Positions 43,437 through 52,249 of a stretch of 64,000 nt of DNA are shown piece after piece. Location of the stretch: positions 23,843 through 87,842 of the forward strand of contig CAKQLP010000008.1 in the NCBI GenBank assembly GCA_934254675.1, in the 5' to 3' direction. Numbering within the stretch: the first letter of the stretch is position 1; the number at the start of each line of letters is the position of its first letter. Position numbers and translations under genes: made by a program. Source of the stretch: an uncultured Alphaproteobacteria bacterium (GTDB lineage: Bacteria; Pseudomonadota; Alphaproteobacteria; RF32; CAG-239). The notes beneath the pieces were generated by a model, which saw nothing but the letters and a program-made list of their open reading frames with translations, ran no database searches and was not told where the DNA came from.

Positions 43437-43955
43437 TTATTTTTTAAGTTTAGCCAATACTGCAAACGGATTTTCTTTTTCTTCTTTACTAAATTCGCAA
43501 TAAAGTTCGTCATCAAAAACTTCACCTTCTGCTCGCGGATAATCGTCCAAATTTAATGCCAGTTGCTCAATAGCAATATCGGCCAAGTTAATACAGCCGT
43601 TCTCAATAATGTCCGGCACATCATCTTCTATATCACAATCCAATTCTCTAATATCGTTATATGTCGCGCGTGTATCAAAATTGAGTTCAAACGGAATATC
43701 ATAATCTTTTGTAAAATTATCTAATGTTATAACGCTTTTCAGTTCAATTTTAGCAAAAACTTTTCCCCAAACGCGCAGATTATTACTCCGATTATTGAGT
43801 TTTAAGAAAATATCCGCTTTGAATTCATGCACATTTTCCACCTGTAAAATTTGAGTAATATCCTCAAGTTCTTCGGCGTCGGCCTTTAACTCATATTTAT
43901 AATCAGACTGTTTTAAATCCTCAATTTTAATTGGATATGAAAAATTTTTTTGCAT
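43437..43955 (-). CDS. DUF177/YceD-family protein
   Basis: A 172-residue protein of the DUF177 family, known to be linked to 23S rRNA metabolism and almost always next to rpmF. Visible features are the central LNNRSNNLRVWGKVFAKIEL strand pair and the acidic IDIEDDVPDIIENGCINLADI-like segment; the C-terminal LPRYPRAEG equivalent reads LDDYPRAEGEVFD. The Cys pair of the E. coli family member is absent, as in other alphaproteobacteria. AAGGA precedes the ATG. Divergent from bamE with 55 bases between. Confidence 0.88.
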   Translation of the reverse strand: MQKNFSYPIKIEDLKQSDYKYELKADAEELEDITQILQVENVHEFKADIFLKLNNRSNNLRVWGKVFAKIELKSVITLDNFTKDYDIPFELNFDTRATYNDIRELDCDIEDDVPDIIENGCINLADIAIEQLALNLDDYPRAEGEVFDDELYCEFSKEEKENPFAVLAKLKK

Positions 43956-44010
43956 TATAAAATCCTTGTGTTATATATAATTTAACGTAAAAATATAAGG
44001 ATTAGCAAAT

Positions 44011-44466
44011 ATGTCAATACGCAAAATATTTTTTCTTTCAATAAGCCTTATGGTATCAGCATGTTCTAGTGATTTATTTTTGGTGCACAATGGCAACATG
44101 CCGGCAAATGAAAAAATCTCAGAAATTCGCATGGGACAAAGTAAACAAGATGTTATGAACATTTTGGGCGCGCCGAGTTTAACCACTGGATTAAGCGATG
44201 ACCATTGGATATATATGGCCTCCACCGTCAAAAAAGTGGCATTTTTCCGTCCCGAGGAACTTGACAGAAAAGTTTTGGCTATTAGCTTTGACAATGGTCA
44301 AATCAGCAAAATAGAAAAATTATCTTTAGCCGATGGCAATAATTTTAAAATTGACACCCACACAACCCAAACCACGGAACAGGAACAAGGATTTTTCCGT
44401 AAATACTTTGGTGGTGTAGGATCTTATATGCCGTTTGGCGGAACAAATTCTGGAAAGGAACTGTAA
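44011..44466 (+). CDS. bamE: BamE/SmpA-family outer membrane lipoprotein
   Basis: A component of the complex that inserts beta-barrel proteins such as the autotransporter at 1425. The 151-residue product has a lipobox MVSACSS (Cys19) and the family motif IRMGQSKQDVMNILGAPS, then DHWIYM and ISFDNGQISKIEKL. The C-terminal 40 residues are a Gly/Thr-rich tail typical of alphaproteobacterial members. AAGGA lies before the ATG. Divergent from the DUF177 gene. Confidence 0.93.
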   Translation: MSIRKIFFLSISLMVSACSSDLFLVHNGNMPANEKISEIRMGQSKQDVMNILGAPSLTTGLSDDHWIYMASTVKKVAFFRPEELDRKVLAISFDNGQISKIEKLSLADGNNFKIDTHTTQTTEQEQGFFRKYFGGVGSYMPFGGTNSGKEL

Positions 44467-44467
44467 T

Positions 44468-45793
44468 ATGATTGCCGGACTGCCGTTAAGACTTTCTAAC
44501 ATTTTATCCGTTTTTGGAATTAAAGGCAAATTGGGACAAATTACCGAAGGACCGATGCTAATCCTAGCTCAATATCAATTAGCGCCGGGAACATTATTCA
44601 GCAGTGTCAAAAAGTTGGAACGCGATATTGGACGGGAGCTCGGAATAAGCGGGCTTCGTGTTGTGGAAGTACCGGATTCTACAATGATTTGTTTTGAAAT
44701 TCCATCGCCAAACAGACAATCTGTCGCTTTTTCGCCTCTGATTTATAGCGCAGATTTTGTTAAAGCCGTTTCACCGCTGCCAATATGCTTGGGCGTTGAC
44801 ATGGCCGGCAATCCGGTTATGAAAGACTTGTCCAAAATGCCGCATCTTCTGGTAGCCGGAACGACAGGCTCGGGCAAATCTGTCGGATTAAACTCATTTA
44901 TCATATCGCTTATTCATAAAAAATCCCCGCAGGAATTAAAATTTGTTTTAATTGATCCCAAGAGAATAGAATTCAGCATCTATAATAATCAGCAATATAT
45001 GCTACGGCCTGTCATCACGGATATGAATATAGCCAGCATCTGTTTAAGCCAATTAGTGGAAGAAATGAACAGCCGCTACGACCTGTTTGAGCAACAAACC
45101 GCCCGCAATATCGGCGAGTACAATGCCAAAGCAAGTAAAAAGATTCCATATATCGTTTGCGTTATTGATGAATTCGCTGATTTAATAATGTTTGACAAAT
45201 CAGTGGAAAAACAAGTCCAGCTTTTAGCTCAAAAATCCCGCGCCGCCGGCATACATCTGATTATTGCCACCCAGCGCCCTTCCGTTGACGTTATTACAGG
45301 AAGCTTAAAAGCCAATTTGCCTACGCGTTTGTCATATAAAGTGGCAAGTCAGGCCGATTCGATGACTATTCTAAACACAACCGGTGCCGAAAATTTATTA
45401 GGCAAAGGAGACTCTCTGTTTTTAGAAGAAAACGGCACTCTCACACGAGTTTTAGGCGCTTTTATCACAGATGAAGATATTGAAAACGCTTTAGCTCCTT
45501 ATCGCTGTCAAATGGAAAAAGCGGCTTCAGCCTACCAACTGGAACAAAACGCATACGTTGAACAAAAAAAAGAGCGAGCAGCAGCTTCTGAGCAATCTCA
45601 CTCCGCCAAAAAAGAAAGTACTGTTTCCATATTCTTCTCGGCTATGTTTTCGGCCATAATTAAAATGCTTAAAAGCTTAACAATTCGAGATTGGAAAAAA
45701 ATATTCGCTTTATTAATGTTCTTTTTTGAAGCAAAAAACACGAAAACTTTAACATCTGAAAGAAATACGAGAAGGAAATCATCAAAAAGATAA
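44468..45793 (+). CDS. FtsK/SpoIIIE-type DNA translocase without membrane or gamma domain
   Basis: A 441-residue ATPase. The alpha/beta motor domain has GTTGSGKS (Walker A, residues 131-138), VCVIDEFADLIMF (Walker B), IIATQRPSVDVITG and RLSYKVASQADSMTIL, all FtsK-family. The four-helix N-terminal membrane domain is missing and so is the C-terminal winged-helix gamma domain that reads KOPS. Instead, the last 80 residues hold two hydrophobic stretches and a basic tail. GGAAAGGAA lies before the ATG at 44468, one base after the bamE stop. May be a second translocase or the only one, with altered membrane attachment. Confidence 0.88.
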   Translation: MIAGLPLRLSNILSVFGIKGKLGQITEGPMLILAQYQLAPGTLFSSVKKLERDIGRELGISGLRVVEVPDSTMICFEIPSPNRQSVAFSPLIYSADFVKAVSPLPICLGVDMAGNPVMKDLSKMPHLLVAGTTGSGKSVGLNSFIISLIHKKSPQELKFVLIDPKRIEFSIYNNQQYMLRPVITDMNIASICLSQLVEEMNSRYDLFEQQTARNIGEYNAKASKKIPYIVCVIDEFADLIMFDKSVEKQVQLLAQKSRAAGIHLIIATQRPSVDVITGSLKANLPTRLSYKVASQADSMTILNTTGAENLLGKGDSLFLEENGTLTRVLGAFITDEDIENALAPYRCQMEKAASAYQLEQNAYVEQKKERAAASEQSHSAKKESTVSIFFSAMFSAIIKMLKSLTIRDWKKIFALLMFFFEAKNTKTLTSERNTRRKSSKR

Positions 45794-45796
45794 CTC

Positions 45797-46387
45797 TCAG
45801 CTATGTCCGGTAATGGTAACAAAACGTTCCAGAGGAATATTGGCTTCGTCTAATGCGCGCTGCCACTTTTCCTCATCCGGCGTGCGGAATAAAATATCTT
45901 TGTCTGCGTCAATAACCAGCCAATCGTTGTCATAAATCTCGGCTTCCAGTTGCCGCGGCTGCCAAAAAGAATACCCCAATGCCACCAATTTTTCTTTTGG
46001 TCCATTTCCAAAAGCTATATCTGATATAATTTCAGAAGTTGAAGATACCGCCAATCCATCAGCAACCGTAACAGTGCCGTCGCGCATATAGTCTGTTGTA
46101 TGTAAAACCATGCCGCGTACTTGCTCTAATGGTCCGCCGGTATAAAGATTTACTTCGTTTAGCTTTTCATAATTTTTTACAGGCAATTGAAATGTTAAAT
46201 CAGAAAAAGTAAATTTATCCATGCGTTTGTTAACAATTAATCCCATAGCGCCGTTACTGCTGTGAGAGCACACATAAACCACCGAGCGTTCAAAACAATC
46301 GCTGCCATCCAAACGGGGCATTGCTACCAAAAATTTTCCCGTTAAAGCAAATCTATTGTCAAAACCACCTGTAATTTCTTCCGTCAT
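45797..46387 (-). CDS. YqgE/AlgH-family protein (UPF0301)
   Basis: A 196-residue protein that opens ALTGKFLVAMPRLDGSDCFERSVVYVCSHS and has GAMGLIVNKRMD, LYTGGPLEQVRGMVLH and a C-terminal YSFWQPRQLEAEI, all conserved in YqgE/AlgH. The function is unsettled; a link to alginate regulation in Pseudomonas gave the name. Convergent with the FtsK-type gene, two bases apart. Confidence 0.94.
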   Translation of the reverse strand: MTEEITGGFDNRFALTGKFLVAMPRLDGSDCFERSVVYVCSHSSNGAMGLIVNKRMDKFTFSDLTFQLPVKNYEKLNEVNLYTGGPLEQVRGMVLHTTDYMRDGTVTVADGLAVSSTSEIISDIAFGNGPKEKLVALGYSFWQPRQLEAEIYDNDWLVIDADKDILFRTPDEEKWQRALDEANIPLERFVTITGHS

Positions 46388-46475
46388 CGCTTATCTGCCA
46401 AAATTATATTGTTTATTTACTTTTTTAGTTTATCATAAAATTTGAAAATTTAAACAAATAAATAAGTCACCTATC

Positions 46476-49181
46476 ATGAAAAAACTATTAACCTATATAA
46501 TTTTTTTAATTTTCATTTTCAAGAGTTTTGCTTGCCTATCGGCTGAAATACAGCTTCCTGACGATTTCAAAGGCTTAACCACGCGTGCTCGTTTAGAAGA
46601 ATTGGCCGAAGATGAAAACGCACCAAGCTCTGTTCTTCAAACCTTAACAATCATGTATGAAATTGGAAATTATTTTAACCACAAATATCCGAATAATGAA
46701 ATTTTTGAAAACGAATTCAAAGAAAAATTAAAACCGTTTTTTCCCGATGCCGACGAAACAACCCTCAACCGCTATGCCAAATATCTGCGAAACAGCGTGC
46801 TTATCTACCGCATCGGTAAAACCATATACAACAAATATGTTGAAGACAAGCTTGTTCCTAAAGTTTATCGACAGGTTCACTCAGATGACGACTATGATAA
46901 ACCGAATGAAGTTTCATATATAAAACCAGAAGACGGCTATTTTATAAAAGTTTACAATTTCAAAAAATTTCTCACATACAGCAGCAATGAAGAAGAACGG
47001 CGGGCTATTGAAGAATATAAAAAAGCAACTGATGCAGATACCGATATCATTAGTAAAATTGAGTACAAACTTAAAAGAACCGGCTGGAAAAAAATCTTTC
47101 TTTACGGCAGCCAAAATCCATTAGTTTCCAACCATGGATTAGGAAAAACAGAAATAGGACAACATATTGACATTCGTCTTATTTCTCCTTCGTCTTTCAT
47201 TGACGGCAATAAAGAATTAATTGTCGGTGTTCATATTTTCACACGTGATAATTACTTTGTGCTGGCCAATAATCTATCACCAGATTTACGTAAGCCCAAA
47301 ATAAAATTATATGCTCCGGACAATCTCGAAAGTTATAGAATATTCTACCCTGTGCCCATAAATACAGCTTCTTTGCCTTCTGTGCATAAATATTTCGGAG
47401 ATTTTTTAATACCGATTAAAATAACATTGGACGATTCCGAAAAGCCCATTGAATTAAACGCAAAAGTTAATCTTACAACTTGTAATAAAGCTATGGAGTG
47501 CCAAGCAGAATCTTTCAACTTATCCCTGACTTTTTTACCGCATGGAGATGTTTTCTTAAACAATGGTCTGGATAATTTCTTTCATCAAAATATTTCTCTA
47601 TTACCTTCGACAGATACGCAAAATTTGCATTTAAGTAAATTTGTTGTAGATAAAGATGAGCAAGGAGAATCTTTGCGTTTAGAATTTAAAACAGATACTA
47701 AAATAAAAAATTTTAAAGTATTTCTTGAAAAAAATGAAGGATATTCGGAATTTTCCGCCCCACTTATCAGCATGCAAGATAATAAAATTTATGTTCGTTT
47801 TAAACCTGTTCTCAAAAACTCAGAATCCTTTGTTGGAAAAACTTTTATTATTACGGCTGTGCTAAACTCTTTTGACGCTTACAGAGACACGCTGAAAGCT
47901 TCTGCGGCGTCTCTCTTTGACACTGAAACGCAATCTTTAAATTTGGGTTTGATTTTTCTAGCCATCCTCGGCGGTTTTATCTTAAATTTCATGCCCTGCG
48001 TATTTCCTGTTTTGTCCTTAAAAATCATAAGCATCACACAAGCAAGCCTATCCAAACGGCATCGGCTGAAAAAATCTTTACTTATGACATTTTTGGGGAT
48101 TTTCAGCGGTTTTTCTTTTTTAATAGCCGTTCTTTTGCTTGCTAAATATTTAGGATACGCCTTAGGATGGGGCATGCAATACCAAAGCATTAAATTTTTG
48201 ATTATCATGACTTTTATTTTAGCGTCTTTGATTATTGTTTTTCCGCACCTTCAAAACCTTGGACTACAAAATATCAGTCGCCGCTTAGATAATAAATTCA
48301 ATTTTATTTTAGGCTCCTTAATCGTTTTGCTTTCAACGCCATGCACCGGCCCATACTTAGCTACGGCAATCGGTTTTGCCCTTAGCGGAACATATTTGGA
48401 CATTATTGTTATTTTATATGCCGTGGCGTTTGGACTTGCACTGCCTTATCTATTGGCCTATTGCTTAAAAAATCCTGAAAATTTATTACCTAAACCCGGA
48501 CCATGGCTGAATAAACTTTATTTTATTATGCAAGGTATGCTTTATCTGACTATCCTATGGTTTTTATCTCTTATTTTGAGCCAAACAAGTTGGATTTGCG
48601 TTATCGTGTTGCTATTGTGTTTGATTACTTTTTTATTTTTCTTTTATATTTATCAAAAATTCAGCAAATCTTTAGATGGTGTTTTTGACGAAAGCATCTC
48701 AGAGATAACGCTTATTAAACTCAAAAAGATAAGTAAAGTATGCATCTGTTTCATTTTTATTACTTGTTTAGGTATATCCACATTGGTTGCCGACAACAGT
48801 TACAACAAAAACCTCATTGAAAACGCAGCCAACAAACAAGCCGCTATTGATAAGAAACTTATTTTAGAAAAACTCAGTCTGGGACATCCGGTGCTATTGG
48901 AGATTGACGCGGATTGGTGCCTCACTTGCCGTTATAACAATTTCAGTACTCTGAATAAACAAAATATAACACGTTGGCAAAACCTATACCAATTAGAAAT
49001 TATCAAAGTTGATTGGACAAACTATAATGCCCAAACATTAGACTTTATGGCACAGTACGGGCGAAAAGGATTACCTTTTTACATTCTGTACACGCCATTG
49101 CTAAAAGACGGAATTGTCTTGCCTGAAATATTTTCTAACATAGAATTTGAAGAACTTCTCATTAATACCTTTAAACGCTAA
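46476..49181 (+). CDS. DsbD/ScsB-like thiol:disulfide transmembrane reductase
   Basis: Carries reducing power from cytoplasmic thioredoxin to the periplasm. The 901-residue product has a signal peptide (1-23), an extended N-terminal region of about 450 residues including a helical part (30-150) and a beta-rich DsbD-alpha-like part, then an eight-helix core with MPCVFPVLSLKI and STPCTGPYLATAIGFAL (the membrane Cys pair), and a C-terminal thioredoxin domain with DWCLTC (Cys815, Cys818). The long N terminus places it nearer ScsB than E. coli DsbD. No strong ribosome site. A clean terminator follows. Confidence 0.9.
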   Translation: MKKLLTYIIFLIFIFKSFACLSAEIQLPDDFKGLTTRARLEELAEDENAPSSVLQTLTIMYEIGNYFNHKYPNNEIFENEFKEKLKPFFPDADETTLNRYAKYLRNSVLIYRIGKTIYNKYVEDKLVPKVYRQVHSDDDYDKPNEVSYIKPEDGYFIKVYNFKKFLTYSSNEEERRAIEEYKKATDADTDIISKIEYKLKRTGWKKIFLYGSQNPLVSNHGLGKTEIGQHIDIRLISPSSFIDGNKELIVGVHIFTRDNYFVLANNLSPDLRKPKIKLYAPDNLESYRIFYPVPINTASLPSVHKYFGDFLIPIKITLDDSEKPIELNAKVNLTTCNKAMECQAESFNLSLTFLPHGDVFLNNGLDNFFHQNISLLPSTDTQNLHLSKFVVDKDEQGESLRLEFKTDTKIKNFKVFLEKNEGYSEFSAPLISMQDNKIYVRFKPVLKNSESFVGKTFIITAVLNSFDAYRDTLKASAASLFDTETQSLNLGLIFLAILGGFILNFMPCVFPVLSLKIISITQASLSKRHRLKKSLLMTFLGIFSGFSFLIAVLLLAKYLGYALGWGMQYQSIKFLIIMTFILASLIIVFPHLQNLGLQNISRRLDNKFNFILGSLIVLLSTPCTGPYLATAIGFALSGTYLDIIVILYAVAFGLALPYLLAYCLKNPENLLPKPGPWLNKLYFIMQGMLYLTILWFLSLILSQTSWICVIVLLLCLITFLFFFYIYQKFSKSLDGVFDESISEITLIKLKKISKVCICFIFITCLGISTLVADNSYNKNLIENAANKQAAIDKKLILEKLSLGHPVLLEIDADWCLTCRYNNFSTLNKQNITRWQNLYQLEIIKVDWTNYNAQTLDFMAQYGRKGLPFYILYTPLLKDGIVLPEIFSNIEFEELLINTFKR

Positions 49182-49216
49182 AAAAAATGACTTTGTTTTT
49201 TACAAAGTCATTTTTT
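49182..49216. terminator. Bidirectional intrinsic terminator
   Basis: AAAAAATGACTTTG and CAAAGTCATTTTTT pair around a seven-base loop, between convergent genes. Confidence 0.9.
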
Positions 49217-49229
49217 CATATTAATATTT

Positions 49230-49709
49230 TTATTTAACCATATCTACGACTGAATCCGTAATATCTACACCGCCTTGAACTAAAGAATTTTTGTTAAAAA
49301 CAATAGAAATATTTTCTTTGTCAGCAACTTCTTTTATCACATTGTTCAGTTTTTGATCAGATGCTTGCAAAGCGGATGCATAAACTTGATCATAACTTTC
49401 TTTTTTAGCATTTATTTCCGCCAAATATTTTTCTGAAGCTTTTTTCTTTGCTTCCTCATCGCTGATTTTAGCAATTTTAGCATTAGCGTCATCTGCCATT
49501 TTTTGCAAATCCTTAATTTGATTATCTCGTTCTGTTTTCAGCGCAGAAACATCTTTTGAAGCCAATACAACACGTTGAATATCTACCACAGCCACGTTAG
49601 GCTCGTTTCCTCCGACAATCATTTTTGTAACTCCAGCAGAAATGCCGGCAGCCACCAACGCAATAAAAAAGATAAAACCGTAATTCGGACTATTATCAAA
49701 CCTAGACAT
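49230..49709 (-). CDS. OmpH/Skp-family periplasmic chaperone
   Basis: A 159-residue protein. One N-terminal hydrophobic segment (12-30) acts as signal or anchor, then VAVVDIQRVVLASKD, the usual Skp start, a long Lys/Ala coiled coil forming the tentacles (45-120) and a C-terminal ISIVFNKNSLVQGGVDITD. Skp binds unfolded outer membrane proteins in the periplasm. The N-terminal stretch before the hydrophobic part is longer than in E. coli Skp, so it may stay membrane-bound. AAGGAG precedes the ATG. Confidence 0.9.
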   Translation of the reverse strand: MSRFDNSPNYGFIFFIALVAAGISAGVTKMIVGGNEPNVAVVDIQRVVLASKDVSALKTERDNQIKDLQKMADDANAKIAKISDEEAKKKASEKYLAEINAKKESYDQVYASALQASDQKLNNVIKEVADKENISIVFNKNSLVQGGVDITDSVVDMVK

Positions 49710-49847
49710 TTGAATCTCCTTTTATTAAAAATACAATTTGATGTTAACGTTTTTTTCCAGCTTTTCAAGATTTATTAAAAGAAAAATAACAATAAAATAT
49801 TGACGTTACCTTAAAATAAACTATGATTGTCGCAAAGGAGACAAGCT

Positions 49848-50216
49848 ATGAAAGCAACGGACACCGGTGTCAGAAGAATTTTAAAAGCCTTTATTTATTC
49901 TCGCGACGGATTTACCGCGGCATTCAAAAGTGAAGCGGCTCTGCGACAAGATTTGTTGGTTTTTGTTGTTTTTTCGCTTATCGCTCTGTTTCTTGATTTG
50001 GCGCTTTGGCAAAAAGCTCTGCTTATCTCAAGCCTGTTGTTTATTGTGATTATGGAGCTTGTCAACACTGCCGTAGAAACAGTTATTGATCGAATTTCTC
50101 CCGATTATCACGAACTTTCCAAAAAAGCCAAAGATATTGGCAGTCTTTTGGTTTTGCTGTCTTTTATCAATGCCTTTTTAATTTGGGGAGCGTTTTTATA
50201 TCCGCTGTTATTCTAA
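49848..50216 (+). CDS. dgkA: Diacylglycerol kinase
   Basis: Phosphorylates diacylglycerol in the inner membrane. The 122-residue product has three membrane helices and the active-site block MELVNTAVETVIDRISPDYH followed by SKKAKDIGS. The E of MELVNTAVE binds metal. AAAGGAG six bases before the ATG at 49848 decides the start over an in-frame ATG at 49827. The stop is immediately followed by the hemW start. Confidence 0.95.
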   Translation: MKATDTGVRRILKAFIYSRDGFTAAFKSEAALRQDLLVFVVFSLIALFLDLALWQKALLISSLLFIVIMELVNTAVETVIDRISPDYHELSKKAKDIGSLLVLLSFINAFLIWGAFLYPLLF

Positions 50217-51311
50217 ATGTATGCTCCCGACGATTTAGCTATATATATTCACTGGCCTTTTTGCAAAAGTAAATGCCCGTATTGTGATTTTTACAAAGAA
50301 TTGGCTCGCGGAATTGATGAAGACAAAATCATAAACGAATATATTGAAGCCTTAGAGCATTACTTCGACTTGTTGCCCCAAAGAAAAATTAAATCCATAT
50401 TTTTTGGCGGCGGCACTCCCTCGCTGATTTCTGCCCCCAACATTGCCAAACTGATTGATTTTATTTGCCGTAAATGGAATATTCATCCTAATATTGAAAT
50501 TTCATTAGAGGCCAACCCAAACAGCAATCACACCAATATGTTTAAGGATTTGCGTTTAGCCGGAATCAACCGCCTTTCCCTCGGTGTTCAGGCTCTCAAT
50601 GCCGATGATTTGCGTTTTTTGGGACGAACACACAGTTTGCAAGAAGCTCGCCAATGTCTTGAGGAAATTGTAAAAACTTTTGACAATCATTCCGCCGATT
50701 TAATTTACGCCCGTCCAGCTCAAAACATAAACGACTGGCAAAAAGAACTTGAAGAAATTTGCGCTTACGGTCTGAAACATTTGTCGCTTTATCAATTAAC
50801 CATTGAAGACAACACTGTTTTTGCCCGTAAAAACATTCAGCCTCTCGATGATGACAAAGCCGCTGATTTATATTCGTTTACCCATAACTTTCTTGCCACA
50901 CGGGGTTATAAAATGTATGAAGTTTCAAATTTTGCGCAAGAAGGTTTTCAAAGCCGTCATAATCTGACTTATTGGCAAGGCGGAGATTATATAGGCATCG
51001 GAAAATCCGCCCAAGGCCGTTTAACTTTGAACAATGAATTTTTTGCCGTTGACTATCCTTTCCATAATGAAAATCTATCCACAAAAGAACGCGCCGAAGA
51101 GCTAATTTTAACCGGCTTGCGCTTAACTCAAGGACTTGACAAACGCCGGTTTCACTCAATTATCGGTCGTAATTTAACCGATTTTATTAACACCTCGGCT
51201 CTTAACCAACTCAAAGAACTTAATTTAATTAGCGAAACGACAGATTTTTTAGCCGCCACACCGCAAGGATTTCTGGTGTTAAATACCTTGATAGAGCAAT
51301 TGTGCCTTTAG
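50217..51311 (+). CDS. hemW: Radical-SAM heme chaperone HemW
   Basis: A 364-residue radical SAM protein. YIHWPFCKSKCPYCDFY holds the CxxxCxxC cluster site, then FFGGGTPSLI, LEANPN and NRLSLGVQAL. HemW is distinguished from HemN by the missing N-terminal extension and by the extra residues in the cluster motif (C-x3-C-x2-C); it delivers heme to respiratory proteins rather than oxidising coproporphyrinogen. Starts at the base after the dgkA stop. The last four bases overlap the convergent transporter gene. Confidence 0.93.
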   Translation: MYAPDDLAIYIHWPFCKSKCPYCDFYKELARGIDEDKIINEYIEALEHYFDLLPQRKIKSIFFGGGTPSLISAPNIAKLIDFICRKWNIHPNIEISLEANPNSNHTNMFKDLRLAGINRLSLGVQALNADDLRFLGRTHSLQEARQCLEEIVKTFDNHSADLIYARPAQNINDWQKELEEICAYGLKHLSLYQLTIEDNTVFARKNIQPLDDDKAADLYSFTHNFLATRGYKMYEVSNFAQEGFQSRHNLTYWQGGDYIGIGKSAQGRLTLNNEFFAVDYPFHNENLSTKERAEELILTGLRLTQGLDKRRFHSIIGRNLTDFINTSALNQLKELNLISETTDFLAATPQGFLVLNTLIEQLCL

Positions 51312-52213
51312 TCGGCTATACCATAACTTCCGTTGACTAAAACAGCCAAAAGCAACAGAAAAAACATCATAGCGAACCCGGCACGCACCGAAACCGTGTC
51401 TGGAATTTTATAATGTTGATTTAAGGCAAAAATAAACAAAGGAGCAATTAAAAGCAACGCCGTAACATAGCCGGGGTTGGGAGCAGAACGCAAAGCCATT
51501 GTTTTTGCGGTAATCAATGCTGCGCTAAAACCAACTAAATAACCACCGATTTTCCACATTTTAGGCGTAAAAATTTCAGTCAATTTTTCCTTAAAACTTA
51601 ATTTTCTATGATGTTGCACATAGCATTTCAGATTATAACAACCGCTCACAAAAGTAGCAACCGACAAATAATAAACAATTGATTGCCAAACGGAAGAGCC
51701 TCCCAACGCTATATATTTTGTAATGATGCTCATTCCCGCCAACGCGAACACCGCCGGTAAAATGTAACGCGCCATCTTTCGTGAAACTCGAGTTCTTATC
51801 ATCTGCCAATAACAAAAAGTGAAACCGAACAACACCAAAAGCAATGTGATAAATACATTTCCTTGTTTTAACAAGAATATAAATTTTTGCGGTGTTAAAA
51901 TCCACCAAATAAACGTGGTAACCAATACCGTAATAGCCATAAAGCGCGAAGTTGGTCCCGCTCCGTATTTGGCTGAAGCAAAAAATAAATGTGAATCATA
52001 TATGCCGATAAGCCACCCCTGAAAAATCAACAACCCCCAATAATAAGCGCTGGTAGGCACCGGAAAAAACAATAAAAACGGCAAAAACAGCGCGGAAATG
52101 CCAAATCCGCGCCATATTCCTAAAATATAGCCGTCAATTTTGTAATGCTGATTAAACAAAGTGTAAACAGCCGTAAAAAATCCGTATATTAAGCTATTGA
52201 TAATCCATAACAT
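51308..52213 (-). CDS. DMT-superfamily (EamA-like) transporter
   Basis: A 301-residue protein with about ten membrane helices in two halves of five. YGAGPTSRFMAITVL closes the first half and LRSAPNPGYVTALLLIAPLFI the second, the pattern of drug/metabolite transporters. Substrate unknown. No clear ribosome site. Convergent with hemW, sharing four bases, which is unusual for two complete genes. Confidence 0.82.
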   Translation of the reverse strand: MLWIINSLIYGFFTAVYTLFNQHYKIDGYILGIWRGFGISALFLPFLLFFPVPTSAYYWGLLIFQGWLIGIYDSHLFFASAKYGAGPTSRFMAITVLVTTFIWWILTPQKFIFLLKQGNVFITLLLVLFGFTFCYWQMIRTRVSRKMARYILPAVFALAGMSIITKYIALGGSSVWQSIVYYLSVATFVSGCYNLKCYVQHHRKLSFKEKLTEIFTPKMWKIGGYLVGFSAALITAKTMALRSAPNPGYVTALLLIAPLFIFALNQHYKIPDTVSVRAGFAMMFFLLLLAVLVNGSYGIAD

Positions 52214-52249
52214 AAAAGGTTATGTAATCACCATTCAGTCATTTTCAAG

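Noticed and set aside
50217..51311. Oxygen-independent coproporphyrinogen oxidase (HemN)
   Set aside because: The N-terminal extension of HemN is missing and the cluster motif is of the HemW type.
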